Positions 38,101 to 46,482 of a stretch of DNA of 64,000 nucleotides are shown here, one piece after another (position 1 is the stretch's first letter; every line of letters starts with the position of its first letter). Location of the stretch: the NCBI RefSeq assembly GCF_030411995.1, contig NZ_JASNRC010000009.1:62001-126000 (forward strand), given 5' to 3'. The notes below the pieces were generated by a model. It did no database searches. It was not told where the DNA came from and saw only the letters and a program-made list of their open reading frames with translations. Origin of the DNA: Massilia sp. YIM B02769. Its GTDB lineage: Bacteria > Pseudomonadota > Gammaproteobacteria > Burkholderiales > Burkholderiaceae_D. The position numbers and the translations under genes were made by a program.

Positions 38101-39207
38101 CGCGCGGCCATGTTCTTCCTGAACGCGACCGACCCGACCACCATCAACGCCACGCGCCAGGCGATGGTCGGCTTCGGCTTCAAGGCCCAGCGTTTGGGGA
38201 ACAAGCTGCTGCGCGGCCTGGCCAAGGATCAGGTCAAGGCGCCGCCGCCGACCACCGGCAAGGCGCCGGTACGCGAGCAGGTGATCCACTTCATCAACAA
38301 GAAAATGCCGGGCAATTTGCCGAAGAAGACCGCGCGCGCGCTGCTCGACATCGAGGACGACAAGGTCATCCCGATCATCCGCAACCCGAAGGCGACGAAT
38401 GCCGATACCGAGGCCGTGTTCTACTTCCCCGGCTGCGGTTCCGAGCGCCTGTTCTCGCAGGTCGGGTTGGCGACGCAGGCGATGCTGTGGGAAGTCGGCG
38501 TGCAGACCGTGCTGCCGCCGGGTTATTTGTGCTGCGGCTATCCCCAGCGCGGCGCCGGCCAGTACGACAAGGCCGACAAGATGATGACCGATAACCGCGT
38601 GCTGTTCCACCGCATGGCGAACACGCTGAACTACCTGGACATCAAGACCGTGCTGGTCTCCTGCGGCACCTGCTACGACCAATTGGCGACCTACGAGTTC
38701 GAGAAGATCTTCCCCGGCTGCCGCATCATGGACATCCACGAATACCTGCTGGAGAAGGGCGTCAAGCTCGAAGGCGTGAACGGCGTGCGCTACATGTACC
38801 ACGACCCCTGCCACACGCCGATGAAGATGCAGGACTCGGTGAAGACCGTGAACGCGCTGGTGCAGACCGTCGACAACGTGAAGATCGAGAAGAACGAGCG
38901 CTGCTGCGGCGAGTCGGGCACCTTTGCCATCACGCGTCCCGACATCGCGACCCAGGTGCGCTACCGCAAGGAGAACGAGATCCAGAAGGGCGCCGCCAAA
39001 CTGCGCGAGGACGGCTTCGAGGGCGAAGTGAAGGTGCTGACCAGCTGCCCGTCCTGCCTGCAAGGCCTGTCGCGCTACAACGCCGATGCCGGCACCAGCG
39101 CCGACTACATCGTGGTCGAGATCGCGAAACACCTGCTGGGCGATAACTGGCTGCCGGACTACGTCGCACGCGCCAATAACGGCGGTATCGAAAGGGTGCT
39201 GGTATGA
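35200..39207 (+). CDS. large FAD-linked oxidase with Fe-S and CCG domains (DUF3683 type)
   Basis: This 1335-residue multidomain enzyme has an N-terminal DUF3683-like region (about 1-180) and an FAD-binding PCMH domain ([19 protein letters not shown], near 210-225). The FAD-oxidase C domain contains [11 protein letters not shown] and SGEHGIG. Two 4Fe-4S motifs follow ([11 protein letters not shown] near 866 and [12 protein letters not shown] near 928), then two cysteine-rich CCG domains (CCGYPQRG near 1110, CCGESGTF near 1235). It fuses D-lactate/2-hydroxyglutarate-dehydrogenase-like catalysis with a GlpC-type electron-transfer module. The substrate is unknown. It heads an operon with the HIT and DUF971 genes. 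Confidence 0.88.
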   Translation: MNAPVHIHTLLADNAPARLREIPYNYTSFSDREIVIRLLGESCWQLLDELRGARQTGRSARMLYEVLGDIWVVRRNPYLQDDLLDNPKRRQKLIDALHHRLAEVDKRRITVDASEGDAATAASRSAAVEQLLQAARKAVDDFGREFRDMYDLRKRARAVLGAYTDKRNIRFDGMHRVSHVTDATDWRVEYPFLVLVPDSEEEMAGLVKGCIELGLTIIPRGGGTGYTGGAIPLSPMSAVINTEKLIALGEVEMTRLPGLDRDYATIYTGAGVVTQRVSQAAEKAGFVFAVDPTSAHASCIGGNIAMNAGGKKAVLWGTALDNLASWRMVDPNGDWLEVTRIDHNLGKIHDAPTAVFKLEWTHPSTRGAPKGEPFRTETLTIEGRKFRKEGLGKDVTDKFLAGLPGVQKEGTDGLITSGRWILHKMPKFTRTVALEFFGQARDAIPSIVEIKDYLDSLPKSGKPEFETLRLAGLEHLDERYLRAVGYATKSKRGTLPKMALFGDIVGDDENAVAMAASEVVRIANTRVGEGFVAVSPEARKKFWLDRARTAAIARHTNAFKINEDVVIPLNRMGEYTDGIERINVELSIKNKLQLAEQLHTYLSGGNLPLEKSDDASGDTVARDEIMGDRPQQAVALVEQVGARWAFILANLDQPLRAVHAKLDELGLGHLSAGFDSRIGRHPDTTLFDVVQDHTLRISWKQDLRAPLRQIFNGAAYKCILDETVAIHKRVLRSRVFVALHMHAGDGNVHTNLPVNSDDYAMLQDAHKAVERIMKLARSLDGVISGEHGIGITKLEFLTDDEIREFRDYKQRVDPEGRFNKGKLLNTTAVAADLTNAYTPSFGLMGHESLIMQQSDIGEIANSIKDCLRCGKCKPVCTTHVPQSNLLYSPRDKILATSALIEAFLYEEQTRRGVSIRHWEEFEDVSDHCTVCHKCVTPCPVNIDFGDVSMNMRNLLRKMDKRSFKPANRAAMFFLNATDPTTINATRQAMVGFGFKAQRLGNKLLRGLAKDQVKAPPPTTGKAPVREQVIHFINKKMPGNLPKKTARALLDIEDDKVIPIIRNPKATNADTEAVFYFPGCGSERLFSQVGLATQAMLWEVGVQTVLPPGYLCCGYPQRGAGQYDKADKMMTDNRVLFHRMANTLNYLDIKTVLVSCGTCYDQLATYEFEKIFPGCRIMDIHEYLLEKGVKLEGVNGVRYMYHDPCHTPMKMQDSVKTVNALVQTVDNVKIEKNERCCGESGTFAITRPDIATQVRYRKENEIQKGAAKLREDGFEGEVKVLTSCPSCLQGLSRYNADAGTSADYIVVEIAKHLLGDNWLPDYVARANNGGIERVLV

Positions 39208-39653
39208 CGAGTGCACCGATCCGCGAGCCGGGCTGCGAACTGTGCGACCTGGCCGCTCCCATGACCGTGTACGCCGACAGCAAACTGTCGGTGATCATCG
39301 TCGACGACGCCAACTATCCCGGCTTTTGCCGCGTGATCTGGCGCGACCATGTGCGCGAGATGAGCGACCTGGCGCGCGAGGATCGCCTGCTGCTGAACGA
39401 AGCCGTGTACCAGGTCGAGCAGGCCGTGCGCGACGTGATGGCGCCCACCAAGGTCAACGTGGCCAGCCTGGGCAACGTGGTGCCGCACCTGCACTGGCAC
39501 GTGATCCCGCGCTACACTGACGATGCGCACTTCCCCGCGCCCGTGTGGGCCGCGGCCGTGCGCCAGACCGAACAAACCACGCTGGAAGCACGCCGCGCGC
39601 TGCTGCCCGCGCTCGCCGACGCGATTGCGCGGCGCATGAACCAACAAGGATGA
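39204..39653 (+). CDS. HIT family protein
   Basis: This 149-residue histidine-triad hydrolase carries the active motif HLHWHV (HxHxH) near residues 94-99. HIT proteins cleave nucleoside phosphoramidates or dinucleoside polyphosphates; the member here is closest to short bacterial HIT proteins of unknown substrate. The N-terminal CELCDLA pair of cysteines is seen in some relatives. Its ATG overlaps the TGA of the large oxidoreductase by 4 nt, indicating translational coupling. Confidence 0.88.
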   Translation: MTSAPIREPGCELCDLAAPMTVYADSKLSVIIVDDANYPGFCRVIWRDHVREMSDLAREDRLLLNEAVYQVEQAVRDVMAPTKVNVASLGNVVPHLHWHVIPRYTDDAHFPAPVWAAAVRQTEQTTLEARRALLPALADAIARRMNQQG

Positions 39654-39661
39654 ACACAGCA

Positions 39662-40087
39662 ATGCCACAACCAACCGACCTGGCCGTCCGCCAGAAATCC
39701 CGCATCCTCGAGATCGCATTCGACGACGGCAAGACCTTCTCGATTCCGTTCGAACTGATGCGCGTGTACTCGCCCTCGGCCGAAGTGAAGGGCCACGGCC
39801 CAGGCCAGGAAACCCTGCAAGTGGGCAAGCGTGACGTGAGCGTCAGCGGCGTGGAACCGGTCGGCAACTACGCCATCAAACCGGTCTTCACCGACGGCCA
39901 CAACAGCGGCATCTACACCTGGGACTACTTGTACAAGCTCGGCAGCGAGCAGAATGCGCTGTGGGAAGACTACATGGGCCGTCTGCACGCCGCCGGTTTC
40001 GATGGCGACAGCGGCCGCGAACCGGGCAAGATCCTGCCCGGCGAACTGAAGCGCCATGGCGGCGGTTGTAGCGGACATAGCCACTAA
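39662..40087 (+). CDS. DUF971 (gamma-butyrobetaine hydroxylase-like N-domain) protein
   Basis: The 141-residue product has the DUF971 core: SRILEIAFDDGKTFSIPFELMRVYSPSAEV, VEPVGNYAIKPVFTDGHNSGIYTWDYL, and a His/Cys-rich tail GGGCSGHSH that could bind metal. In Burkholderiales the gene normally precedes ubiE. Here 3.8 kb of accessory DNA separates them. ATG 39662 is chosen because GGATGA lies 8 nt upstream; in-frame ATG 39650 overlaps the HIT stop and has no properly spaced ribosome-binding site. Confidence 0.85.
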   Translation: MPQPTDLAVRQKSRILEIAFDDGKTFSIPFELMRVYSPSAEVKGHGPGQETLQVGKRDVSVSGVEPVGNYAIKPVFTDGHNSGIYTWDYLYKLGSEQNALWEDYMGRLHAAGFDGDSGREPGKILPGELKRHGGGCSGHSH

Positions 40088-40112
40088 CGCCCGGTTCAAT
40101 CGAGACCTCAAC

Positions 40113-40313
40113 CGTACGGTGGGCACTCCGTGCCCACGCGGTTACGTGCTCATCCGGCGTCCGTGACCGTGACAATTCGCTCCGCGGCGCATGCATGGGA
40201 AAGCGGCGCGAACGAGACGCATTTGGGATGCGCCGCCGATCGGCATCGTTCGCGACAAATCCGATGCCAATATTGATCACCGTTCCGCGTGGGCACGGTG
40301 TGCCCACCGTACG
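40113..40313. repeat. inverted pair of REP-like palindromes (GGTGGGCAC subtype)
   Basis: Plus unit 40113-40141 (CGTACGGTGGGCAC, TCC, GTGCCCACGCGG) starts 25 nt after the DUF971 stop. The minus unit 40285-40313 is its near-perfect inverse. The heads point outward. The interior (GTTACGTGC, then a CCGTGA region) resembles that of the pair at 10711-10929. It occupies the gap between DUF971 and the cold-shock gene; nothing else is seen there. Confidence 0.85.
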
Positions 40314-40363
40314 TCTCGGCAATCGCCAATAAGCTAGCCGGCATTTATCTGCCGCCCCCAAAG

Positions 40364-40390
40364 AAAAAAGCCAGCTCACGCTGGCTTTTC
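40364..40390 (-). terminator. Rho-independent terminator of the cold-shock gene
   Basis: AAAAGCCAGC (40366-40375) pairs with GCTGGCTTTT (40380-40389) around loop TCAC. On the minus strand the stem runs into TTTTTTC, placed about 40 nt after the cold-shock stop. Confidence 0.85.
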
Positions 40391-40427
40391 CTTATTCACG
40401 ACACCGGCCGAGGCCGGCATGCGCACA

Positions 40428-40631
40428 TTACTGCGGCTGGATGTTCGCAGCCTGCTTGCCCTTCGGACCAGTGGTGATCTCGAAAGTCACGCGCTGGTTT
40501 TCGGCCAGCGATTTGAAGCCTTGTGCGTTGATCGCCGAGAAGTGGGCGAACACGTCTTCACCGCCGCCGTCAGGCGTGATGAAACCAAAACCTTTTGCAT
40601 CGTTGAACCATTTAACGGTACCGCTCGTCAT
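40428..40631 (-). CDS. cold-shock domain protein (CspA family)
   Basis: This 67-residue RNA chaperone has RNP1 KGFGFI and RNP2 VFAHF in a single cold-shock domain ([20 protein letters not shown]). Length and N-terminus are typical. An AGGGGAG ribosome-binding site precedes the ATG at 40631, and about 200 nt of upstream DNA on the minus strand could hold the long structured leader common to csp genes. It is transcribed alone and ends at its own terminator. Confidence 0.96.
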   Translation of the reverse strand: MTSGTVKWFNDAKGFGFITPDGGGEDVFAHFSAINAQGFKSLAENQRVTFEITTGPKGKQAANIQPQ

Positions 40632-40833
40632 TTTGTTACTCCCCTAAAGTTATTAGTTGTTATGCCTTGCCTGAACTACTGGTGTGAACGGATGACGTTT
40701 AGCGCCGTACTCAACAAAGCAGATTTATTATAGGGATAAGTTTGCTTTCGTGAAGCACAATTTGCATATCTTTTATTGCCGAGTTGGACTGTAACGACAT
40801 TCCGCTGCGATATAAATCCACAAGGCAATAAAC

Positions 40834-40992
40834 TTACAGGCTCATTGCTTCCTTCAACTGAGCAGCATTGCGCCGCGATATCTCAAGTTTCTTGCCGTTA
40901 TCAAGCGTCAGCAGATAACCGGCGCCCATCGCTTCCTCGATCGACCGTACCAGTATCGGGACGTCCCGGAGCGCCCGCGCCGTGTCGCCGCA
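40834..40992 (-). pseudogene. LytTR-domain C-terminal remnant
   Basis: The 52 codons ending at TAA 40836-40834 have no plausible full-length start. The last 36 residues include GYLLTLDNGKKLEISRRNAA, then QLKEAMSL, which has the pattern of the final strands and helix of a LytTR DNA-binding domain. The fragment lies in frame immediately after the stop codon of the neighbouring membrane protein. Only half a LytTR domain is present, so it is probably debris of a deleted response regulator gene. The family match is by eye. Confidence 0.45.
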
Positions 40993-41457
40993 TCATCGGC
41001 GCAGCAGGCGGATGAGATACCAGAGATTCGCAACGAAGAAGGGGCCGAGGCAAAAGAGCAGGGTGAGCGGACGTTCGCGCAGCATGGCGAACTGGATTGC
41101 CGTTTTCCCGGGCAGGCCGGGATCGCGGTGCAGGAAAAACGGCAGCGCCACCACGGCCGCGAACAGGTAGTGGGCGGCAAACAGGGCCAGGCCGATGCGC
41201 CGCTTTCTCGCCACGGCCACGTAGACGTAGGCGACATACATGGCGATGCCGAACGGCGCCGTCAGCTGCAGCGTGAAGAGCGCATAGCTGAAGAACACCG
41301 CCATGAGCAGCTCGTTGCCGATGTCGTAGTGGCCTGCGGAGCGGGTGGCTGCCGGGATCGCCACTGCCGCGACAGTCAGGCAGATGGCGAGCAGCGGACC
41401 GGCAACCAGGCCGATAGCGATGGCGCGGGCATGCTTGTCTGGCGTTCGCTGGCTCAT
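40993..41457 (-). CDS. small membrane protein of unknown function
   Basis: The 154-residue product has four predicted membrane segments (about 13-33, 45-70, 82-105 and 122-150) and a basic C-terminus (LIRLLRR). No family was recognised. The start at 41457 (MSQRTPDKHARAIAIG) places a basic segment before the first helix. It follows the secreted-protein genes on the same strand after an 83-nt gap and may be part of their operon. Confidence 0.6.
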   Translation of the reverse strand: MSQRTPDKHARAIAIGLVAGPLLAICLTVAAVAIPAATRSAGHYDIGNELLMAVFFSYALFTLQLTAPFGIAMYVAYVYVAVARKRRIGLALFAAHYLFAAVVALPFFLHRDPGLPGKTAIQFAMLRERPLTLLFCLGPFFVANLWYLIRLLRR

Positions 41458-41540
41458 GCCTGGCCCGGGGCCCGCCCCCTGGTCATCGCTTCGCCTTGCG
41501 TCGACGGGCAAAGGCCGGGCAAGTGACGTCGCAGCACGCG

Positions 41541-41933
41541 CTACTCCCGTTTCGCGGGCGCCGCCCAGTCCTTGGGCCGCAGGCAGGAGCCTTCCTCGAA
41601 CATGCTGCCCAGCTCCGTGCTGTAGGTCTCGCGCATCCGCGCGTAATATTCCGCGCCAGGCCAGGACTTGAGGTCCTCGCGCAGGACCTCGGTGCACAGC
41701 GCCTTGGCCGACCATGGCCGGGTGCGCAGGCATGCCCTTGCTTTTCCAAGCTGTTCCGCGAACTTGGGTTCTTTCGACAAGGCCTCGGCCAACTCCTTTC
41801 CTACCAGTTCCGGATACTGCGCCACGCAGCCAACGGTAACCGGCAGTATCCACAAGTCCCCGTCGCCTGCGGTCATGGCGGGTATCGCGACGGACGCGGC
41901 AAGAACGGCAACCACGATTTTCTGCTTGTGCAT
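41541..41933 (-). CDS. small secreted protein with four cysteines
   Basis: The 130-residue product starts with a Sec signal peptide (MHKQKIVVAVLAASVAIPAMTAG). Its mature part has four cysteines (GCVAQ, ACLRT, LCTEV, SCLRP), suggesting two disulphides in the periplasm or outside. GGAG lies 8 nt before ATG 41933. An alternative ATG at 41978 overlapping the upstream TGA would add 15 residues and spoil the signal peptide. No family was recognised. It is third in the leftward run of secreted genes. Confidence 0.65.
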   Translation of the reverse strand: MHKQKIVVAVLAASVAIPAMTAGDGDLWILPVTVGCVAQYPELVGKELAEALSKEPKFAEQLGKARACLRTRPWSAKALCTEVLREDLKSWPGAEYYARMRETYSTELGSMFEEGSCLRPKDWAAPAKRE

Positions 41934-41974
41934 GGAAGGTCTCCAGGCTTCACGACGGGCTTCACGAACAGGCG

Positions 41975-42864
41975 TCATTTCGCGTCCTTGCCGCTGATGG
42001 TGTAGCCGCCGTCCAGGTAAGGCGTGAAGATGGCGGGGTCGAGCGGCAGGTCGAACCGGGCTTGCGTCGCGACCAGGACTTCCTTGGCGACGTCGACATA
42101 CAAGGACATGCCCCTGGCTGCGTTGGCGGTCGGCACAAAACTGCCGGCCCGGCTGATGCAGCCGCGCGCGCCGGCCAGGGGCTCGATCATCCGGCATTCG
42201 ACGCCGGCGATGGTACGGCGCGCTCCTTCGACCGGCTTGCCGGCGCCGGGCAACTGGCGCAGGGCAGCGATCTGCCTGGCCATGCGCGGATCGGCCGCCA
42301 GCGGCGCCAGGGCCGCTTGCAGGCTGGCCGCATCGCCCCGCGGTGGCTGTGGAGGCGCATCGGCATGGCCGCTGGCGTCGCACACGCCCTTGGCGGTCTT
42401 GCGCTTGAGGTCGATCACGCAGCTGCCCTTGCTGGAGCGCAGCTTGGCGTTCAGCTCGATTCGCTCGAGCAGGCTGCAGTCCTCGGCCAGCGTCGCATGG
42501 TAAGTCAGGGTGTAGATAATGGTCCGGTTCGACGCGGCATAGTCGTACCTGTAGGTGTGCAAAACCTGGTCCGGGAGCGCAGGCGGCGGATTCGCGGGCC
42601 GCCCGAGGCGCCGGTTGCCTTCCACGCAGATCGGCATCAGTTCCCGCAGCTGGCGCACGCCCCCTTGCACGATCGGACTGGCCTGGAGTCGTCCCTCAGC
42701 TGAACGTAGTGGACGAGTACGGGCTTGGCAACTGGCCCGAGGAGCTGGTGGGGCGCGGTCTTCGCATCGGCCTCGGCCTGGCGTTCGAGCGTGGTGCCGG
42801 CCTGGCAAGGCAGCGCGGCCAGCGCCAGTGTCATTGCGGCAGCGGCGTGGCGGCGCGGCGTCAC
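41975..42864 (-). pseudogene. secreted six-cysteine protein, paralogue B, frameshifted
   Basis: The gene starts at GTG 42864 overlapping the TGA of paralogue A (GTGA) and encodes a signal peptide (AAAAMTLALAALPCQAG) and KPVLVHYVQLRDDSR. There the frame breaks. The homologous continuation (LQASPIVQGGVRQLRELMP, then CVEGNRRLGRP) is in the -1 frame, and it runs intact to TGA 41977-41975. The break is at about 42688-42693 and looks like a 1-nt deletion. All six cysteines of paralogue A are conserved in the rest. No slippery heptamer is present. A sequencing error is the main alternative to a pseudogene. Confidence 0.65.
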
Positions 42865-43745
42865 TGTGGCTCCGCCGTGATCGTGAAGCCGCCGTTCACG
42901 TAGGGCGTGAAGATGGCCGGGTTGACCGGCATGTCCAGTTTCGCCGCGACGGCCGTCGTACCTAACCCACCGAAATGGCCGCGCAGCGAGACGCCTTCGA
43001 GGCCGACGGTCGGGATGAAGCTGCCGGCCCGGGTGATGCAGCCCGAGGTGGAGCCCATCGCGTTCACGACTTCGCATTCGAGGCCGGCGATGGTCAGTTT
43101 CTCGCCGCTGGCGGGAACGTTGGCGGACAGGCGGCGCAGCACGGCCATCTGCTTGGCCATGCGCGGATCGGCCTCGAGCGCGGCGCGGGTCTTTTCCTGC
43201 TGCTCGCGGCCCGGGGCGAGCGGGGTGCGCACGGCATCGGCATGGCCGCCTCTGTCGCACACGCCGTGTGCGGTCTTGCGCACCAGATCGATCTCGCAGC
43301 TGCCTTTCACGGAACTCAGGCTGGCCTCGCGGTCTTCGGTTTCGACCAGGCTGCAGTCATCGGCCATGCGAACGCTGTAGTTCACCGTGTAGAGGATCCT
43401 GCGGTTGGGCGCGGAGTATTCGAACGCATTGGTGCGCCCCACCTGTTCCGGAAATTCGCGCGGCGCACGCACGGGACGGCCAAGGCGTCGATTGGCTTCC
43501 ACGCAGAATGCCACCTTCTGCTTGAGGTCGGCGAGATTCGATGCCAGGATTCCGACACGGTGATCGTCCTTCGACTGCACGTAATGGACGAGCATGGTCT
43601 TGCCGCCCCCTCCCAGCGTCAGGTGCGGCGCGCTGGCCGTGTCGACCCGCTTTTCGACGGCGGTCATGGCCTGGGCCGGGGACAGCGCACAGCCCAGCAG
43701 CAGGGCCGGGAGCGCATGGCGTACAACGAAACGCGTGTGAAGCAT
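42861..43745 (-). CDS. secreted six-cysteine protein, paralogue A
   Basis: The 294-residue exported protein has a signal peptide (ALPALLLGCALSPAQA) and a mature part with six cysteines (FCVEAN, DDCSL, GSCEID, GVCDRG, LECEVV, GCITRAG), all shared with paralogue B. Other shared blocks are LVHYVQ.KDD, NRRLGRP, DPRMAKQMA and NPAIFTPYVNGGFTI. No known family was recognised. The start at 43745 is 174 nt from the divergent ubiE start. It heads the leftward A-B-C set with GTGA/ATGA junctions, so the proteins are probably made together. Confidence 0.7.
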   Translation of the reverse strand: MLHTRFVVRHALPALLLGCALSPAQAMTAVEKRVDTASAPHLTLGGGGKTMLVHYVQSKDDHRVGILASNLADLKQKVAFCVEANRRLGRPVRAPREFPEQVGRTNAFEYSAPNRRILYTVNYSVRMADDCSLVETEDREASLSSVKGSCEIDLVRKTAHGVCDRGGHADAVRTPLAPGREQQEKTRAALEADPRMAKQMAVLRRLSANVPASGEKLTIAGLECEVVNAMGSTSGCITRAGSFIPTVGLEGVSLRGHFGGLGTTAVAAKLDMPVNPAIFTPYVNGGFTITAEPQ

Positions 43746-43887
43746 GACTTTCCTCTTGCATGGCAGCGACAATAATCTGTTGCAAGAATAGCATCTGGAC
43801 ATGCCGGTTTCGTTCCCGGCGACCCTAGCTGAACTGCCAGGTTGGCGCGCCCCGGTGTCGAGTTCCAGCCTGCAAGCGTGTCGCTTG

Positions 43888-43893
43888 TATAAT
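43888..43893 (+). promoter_or_regulatory. -10 box of the ubiE operon
   Basis: A perfect TATAAT lies 27 nt before the ubiE ATG. No good -35 is visible at 16-18 nt (CCAGCC at 43865), so an activator or extended contacts may be used. Confidence 0.5.
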
Positions 43894-43919
43894 GCGGCAA
43901 GATCAAACTGCCCACTGCC

Positions 43920-44654
43920 ATGACCAAATCCACCCATTTCGGCTACAAGACTGTCTCCGAGGACGACAAGGTCCACGAAGTCGCCAAGGTTTTCCACTCG
44001 GTTGCGTCGAAGTACGACGTGATGAACGACCTGATGTCCGGCGGCCTGCACCGCATCTGGAAGACCTTCACCATCGCCCAGGCCGGCGTGCGTCCCGGCT
44101 TCAAGGTGCTCGACATTGCCGGCGGCACCGGTGACCTGTCGAAGGCCTTTGCCAAGCAGGCGGGGCCGAGCGGCGAAGTCTGGCTCACCGACATCAACGA
44201 GTCGATGCTGCGCGTGGGCCGCGATCGCCTGTTGAATAAAGGGCTAGTCACCCCCACCTTGCTCTGTGACGCAGAGAAGTTGCCGTTCCCGGACAATTAT
44301 TTCGACCGGGTCAGCGTGGCCTTCGGCCTGCGCAACATGACGCACAAGGACCAGGCACTGGCGGAAATGCGCCGCGTGCTCAAGCCTGGCGGCAAGTTGC
44401 TGGTGCTGGAGTTCTCGAAGGTGGCGGCCCCTCTGCAGAAGCCCTACGACCTGTATTCGTTCTCGGTGCTGCCATGGCTGGGCCAGCGCATCGCCAACGA
44501 CTCGGAAAGCTACCGTTACCTGGCCGAATCGATCCGCATGCACCCGGACCAGGAAACGCTGAAGACCATGATGCAGGACGCCGGGCTCGAACGCGTGCAG
44601 TACTACAACCTGACGGCGGGTGTGGCGGCCCTGCACACCGGCATCAAGATGTGA
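43920..44654 (+). CDS. ubiE: ubiquinone/menaquinone C-methyltransferase UbiE
   Basis: UbiE methylates the quinone ring at C2 in ubiquinone and menaquinone synthesis using SAM. The 244-residue product has the UbiE/COQ5 signatures [20 protein letters not shown] loop [15 protein letters not shown] and [21 protein letters not shown]. It is the first gene of a ubiE - Tim44-like - ubiJ-like - ubiB - methyltransferase run. Confidence 0.97.
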   Translation: MTKSTHFGYKTVSEDDKVHEVAKVFHSVASKYDVMNDLMSGGLHRIWKTFTIAQAGVRPGFKVLDIAGGTGDLSKAFAKQAGPSGEVWLTDINESMLRVGRDRLLNKGLVTPTLLCDAEKLPFPDNYFDRVSVAFGLRNMTHKDQALAEMRRVLKPGGKLLVLEFSKVAAPLQKPYDLYSFSVLPWLGQRIANDSESYRYLAESIRMHPDQETLKTMMQDAGLERVQYYNLTAGVAALHTGIKM

Positions 44655-44665
44655 GGAGCAAGACG

Positions 44666-45628
44666 ATGAAAAAGTTACTCGTTGCCGCCGTGCTGGCGCT
44701 GACCACCACCGCGATGATCGCGGAAGCCACCGCGCGCCCGATGGGCGGCAAGCGTTCCTTCGGCCGCCAGTCGCAGACCGTGCGCCAGGCGCCGCCGCCG
44801 GCGCCAGCGCCGGCCGCGCCGGTGAACCGCCAGACCACGCAGCCGAATACGCCGGCCGCCGCGCCTGCCGCTGCCGGCGCTGCTGCTGCGCAAGCCAAGC
44901 GTCCGAGCATGTGGAAAGGCATCCTGGGCGGCGCGCTGCTCGGCCTCGGCCTGGGCGCCTTGTTCTCGCACCTCGGCATCGGCGGCGCCATGGCGTCCTT
45001 CCTGTCGGGCCTGATCATGTTCGCGCTGCTGGCGCTGGCCGTGCTGTTCATCGTGCGCATGTTCCGCCGCAAGGACACGCCGGCGAATTCGTCGTTCCAG
45101 GGTTTCAACGGGCAGCCAGTGCCGGCGGGCGGCACGCCGTCCATCGGTTCGGGTCTGGGTCAGCCGCAGCCGCAGCCGCAAGCCTTCCAGGCCCAGCAGC
45201 CGGTCGGCGGCCTGTCGCTGAATAAAGCAGCGCCGGCGCCGCAAGCCTGGGGCGTGCCGGCCGACTTCGATACCGACGCCTTCCTGCGCCATGCGAAAGC
45301 CAGCTTCATCCGCATGCAGGCGGCCTGGGACAAGGGCGACGTCAACGACCTGCGCGAGTTCACCACGCCGGAAGTGTTTGCCGAGCTGAGCATGCAGATC
45401 CAGGAACGCGGCCCGAACGCCGACTACACCGAGGTGGTCGAGATCGGCGCCCAGCTGCTGGGCATCGAGACCACGGCCACCGACTACCTGGCCAGCGTGC
45501 AGTTCAGCGGCCAGATCCGCACCGCGCCGAATGCGCCGACCGAGCCATTGAACGAGGTCTGGAACATGTCGAAACCGCTGTCGGGCAATGGTGGCTGGGT
45601 GCTCGCGGGCATTCAGCAGATTGCGTAA
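44666..45628 (+). CDS. Tim44-like domain membrane protein
   Basis: The 320-residue product has an N-terminal signal/anchor (MKKLLVAAVLALTTTAMIAEATA), a Pro/Ala/Gln-rich linker, and a glycine-rich hydrophobic hairpin (about 90-135: GILGGALLGLGLGALFSHLG...FMFALLA-like). A C-terminal Tim44-like domain follows (about 200-318, FLRHAKASFIRMQAAWDKGD). Tim44-like domains bind membranes or translocases; its bacterial role is unclear. A GAGGAG site lies before ATG 44666, 11 nt after ubiE. Its position between ubiE and ubiJ-like is conserved in Burkholderiales. Confidence 0.88.
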   Translation: MKKLLVAAVLALTTTAMIAEATARPMGGKRSFGRQSQTVRQAPPPAPAPAAPVNRQTTQPNTPAAAPAAAGAAAAQAKRPSMWKGILGGALLGLGLGALFSHLGIGGAMASFLSGLIMFALLALAVLFIVRMFRRKDTPANSSFQGFNGQPVPAGGTPSIGSGLGQPQPQPQAFQAQQPVGGLSLNKAAPAPQAWGVPADFDTDAFLRHAKASFIRMQAAWDKGDVNDLREFTTPEVFAELSMQIQERGPNADYTEVVEIGAQLLGIETTATDYLASVQFSGQIRTAPNAPTEPLNEVWNMSKPLSGNGGWVLAGIQQIA

Positions 45629-45688
45629 TACTTTTTTTGCAAACTTTCCTGTGCGCCCGGGTTTGACCGCGGCGAACTGGTAAGATCG

Positions 45689-45727
45689 AAGCCGCCCGCG
45701 CTACCCCGGGCGGCTTTGTTTTTTTAG
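45689..45727 (+). terminator. Rho-independent terminator after the Tim44-like gene
   Basis: AAGCCGCCC (45689-45697) pairs with GGGCGGCTT (45708-45716) and is followed by TGTTTTTTT. It lies just 12 nt before the next ATG, so it may attenuate rather than fully separate the ubiJ-ubiB genes. Confidence 0.75.
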
Positions 45728-45738
45728 CGAACACATTC

Positions 45739-46482
45739 ATGTTTCCGAGTTCAAACTTTTTGTCCCCGCAGCGCACCCTGAGCGCCACGGCCAGCGCCAC
45801 CATCAACCACTTGCTGGCCCAGGAAGACTGGGCGCGCACGGCGCTGCGCCGTCACAACGGCAAGCTGGCCTGCATCGACACCGGCCACCTGCAGGTACGC
45901 CTGCGCGTGGCCGCCGACGGGCTGCTGGAAGCGGGCGAGCCGGATGCGGTTCCGAACGTCACCATCCACGTCAAGCTGGCCGACCTGCCGCTGATCGCCC
46001 AGAACCGCGACCGCGCCTTTTCGTATGTGCGCATCGAGGGCGACGCCGAATTCGCGAACACGATCTCGCAGCTGAGCAAGGGCTTGCGCTGGGAACCGGA
46101 GCATGACCTCGAACGCCTGTTCGGCCCGATCGGCGCCACGCGCCTGGCCGGTGGCGCGCGCAGCGCGGTGGCGAATGCCCGCGCCACCGGCCGCCGCCTG
46201 GCGGAAAACCTGGCCGAGTTCCTGGTCGAGGAACAACCGGTGCTGGTGCGCCCGAACGATGTCGAGGAATTCGGTGCGGACGTGGTGCGCCTGCGCGACG
46301 ACGTCGAACGCGCCGCGAAGCGCATCGCCAAACTCGAACAGGCATTGGCGCAAAAAGCAGCGCAAAAGCCGGCGACGGCCGTCATCGTCGCGCCCGCCAA
46401 CGCCATCGTGCAGACTTCGGCGCAGCGCGGCGCCGTCATTCCGACAACCCGCCCGAGCGGGGACACTACCCTGGATAGCTGA
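45739..46482 (+). CDS. ubiJ: SCP2-domain ubiquinone biosynthesis accessory protein (UbiJ-like)
   Basis: UbiJ-type proteins bind lipids through an SCP2 domain and support the soluble Ubi complex. The 247-residue product has an N-terminal SCP2-like domain ([37 protein letters not shown]), a middle helical region and a C-terminal coiled coil ([25 protein letters not shown]), matching UbiJ architecture. Its TGA overlaps the ubiB ATG by 1 nt. The location between ubiE and ubiB makes the assignment firm. Confidence 0.88.
   Translation: MFPSSNFLSPQRTLSATASATINHLLAQEDWARTALRRHNGKLACIDTGHLQVRLRVAADGLLEAGEPDAVPNVTIHVKLADLPLIAQNRDRAFSYVRIEGDAEFANTISQLSKGLRWEPEHDLERLFGPIGATRLAGGARSAVANARATGRRLAENLAEFLVEEQPVLVRPNDVEEFGADVVRLRDDVERAAKRIAKLEQALAQKAAQKPATAVIVAPANAIVQTSAQRGAVIPTTRPSGDTTLDS

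Noticed and set aside
35896..39216. 1106-codon open frame on the minus strand
   Set aside because: It is fully antisense to the well-supported FAD/Fe-S oxidoreductase; its composition (runs of Val/Gly/His/Arg) is typical of the complement of high-GC coding DNA.
42680..42700. Programmed -1 ribosomal frameshift in paralogue B
   Set aside because: No slippery heptamer or following pseudoknot is apparent; a simple 1-nt deletion explains the shift.
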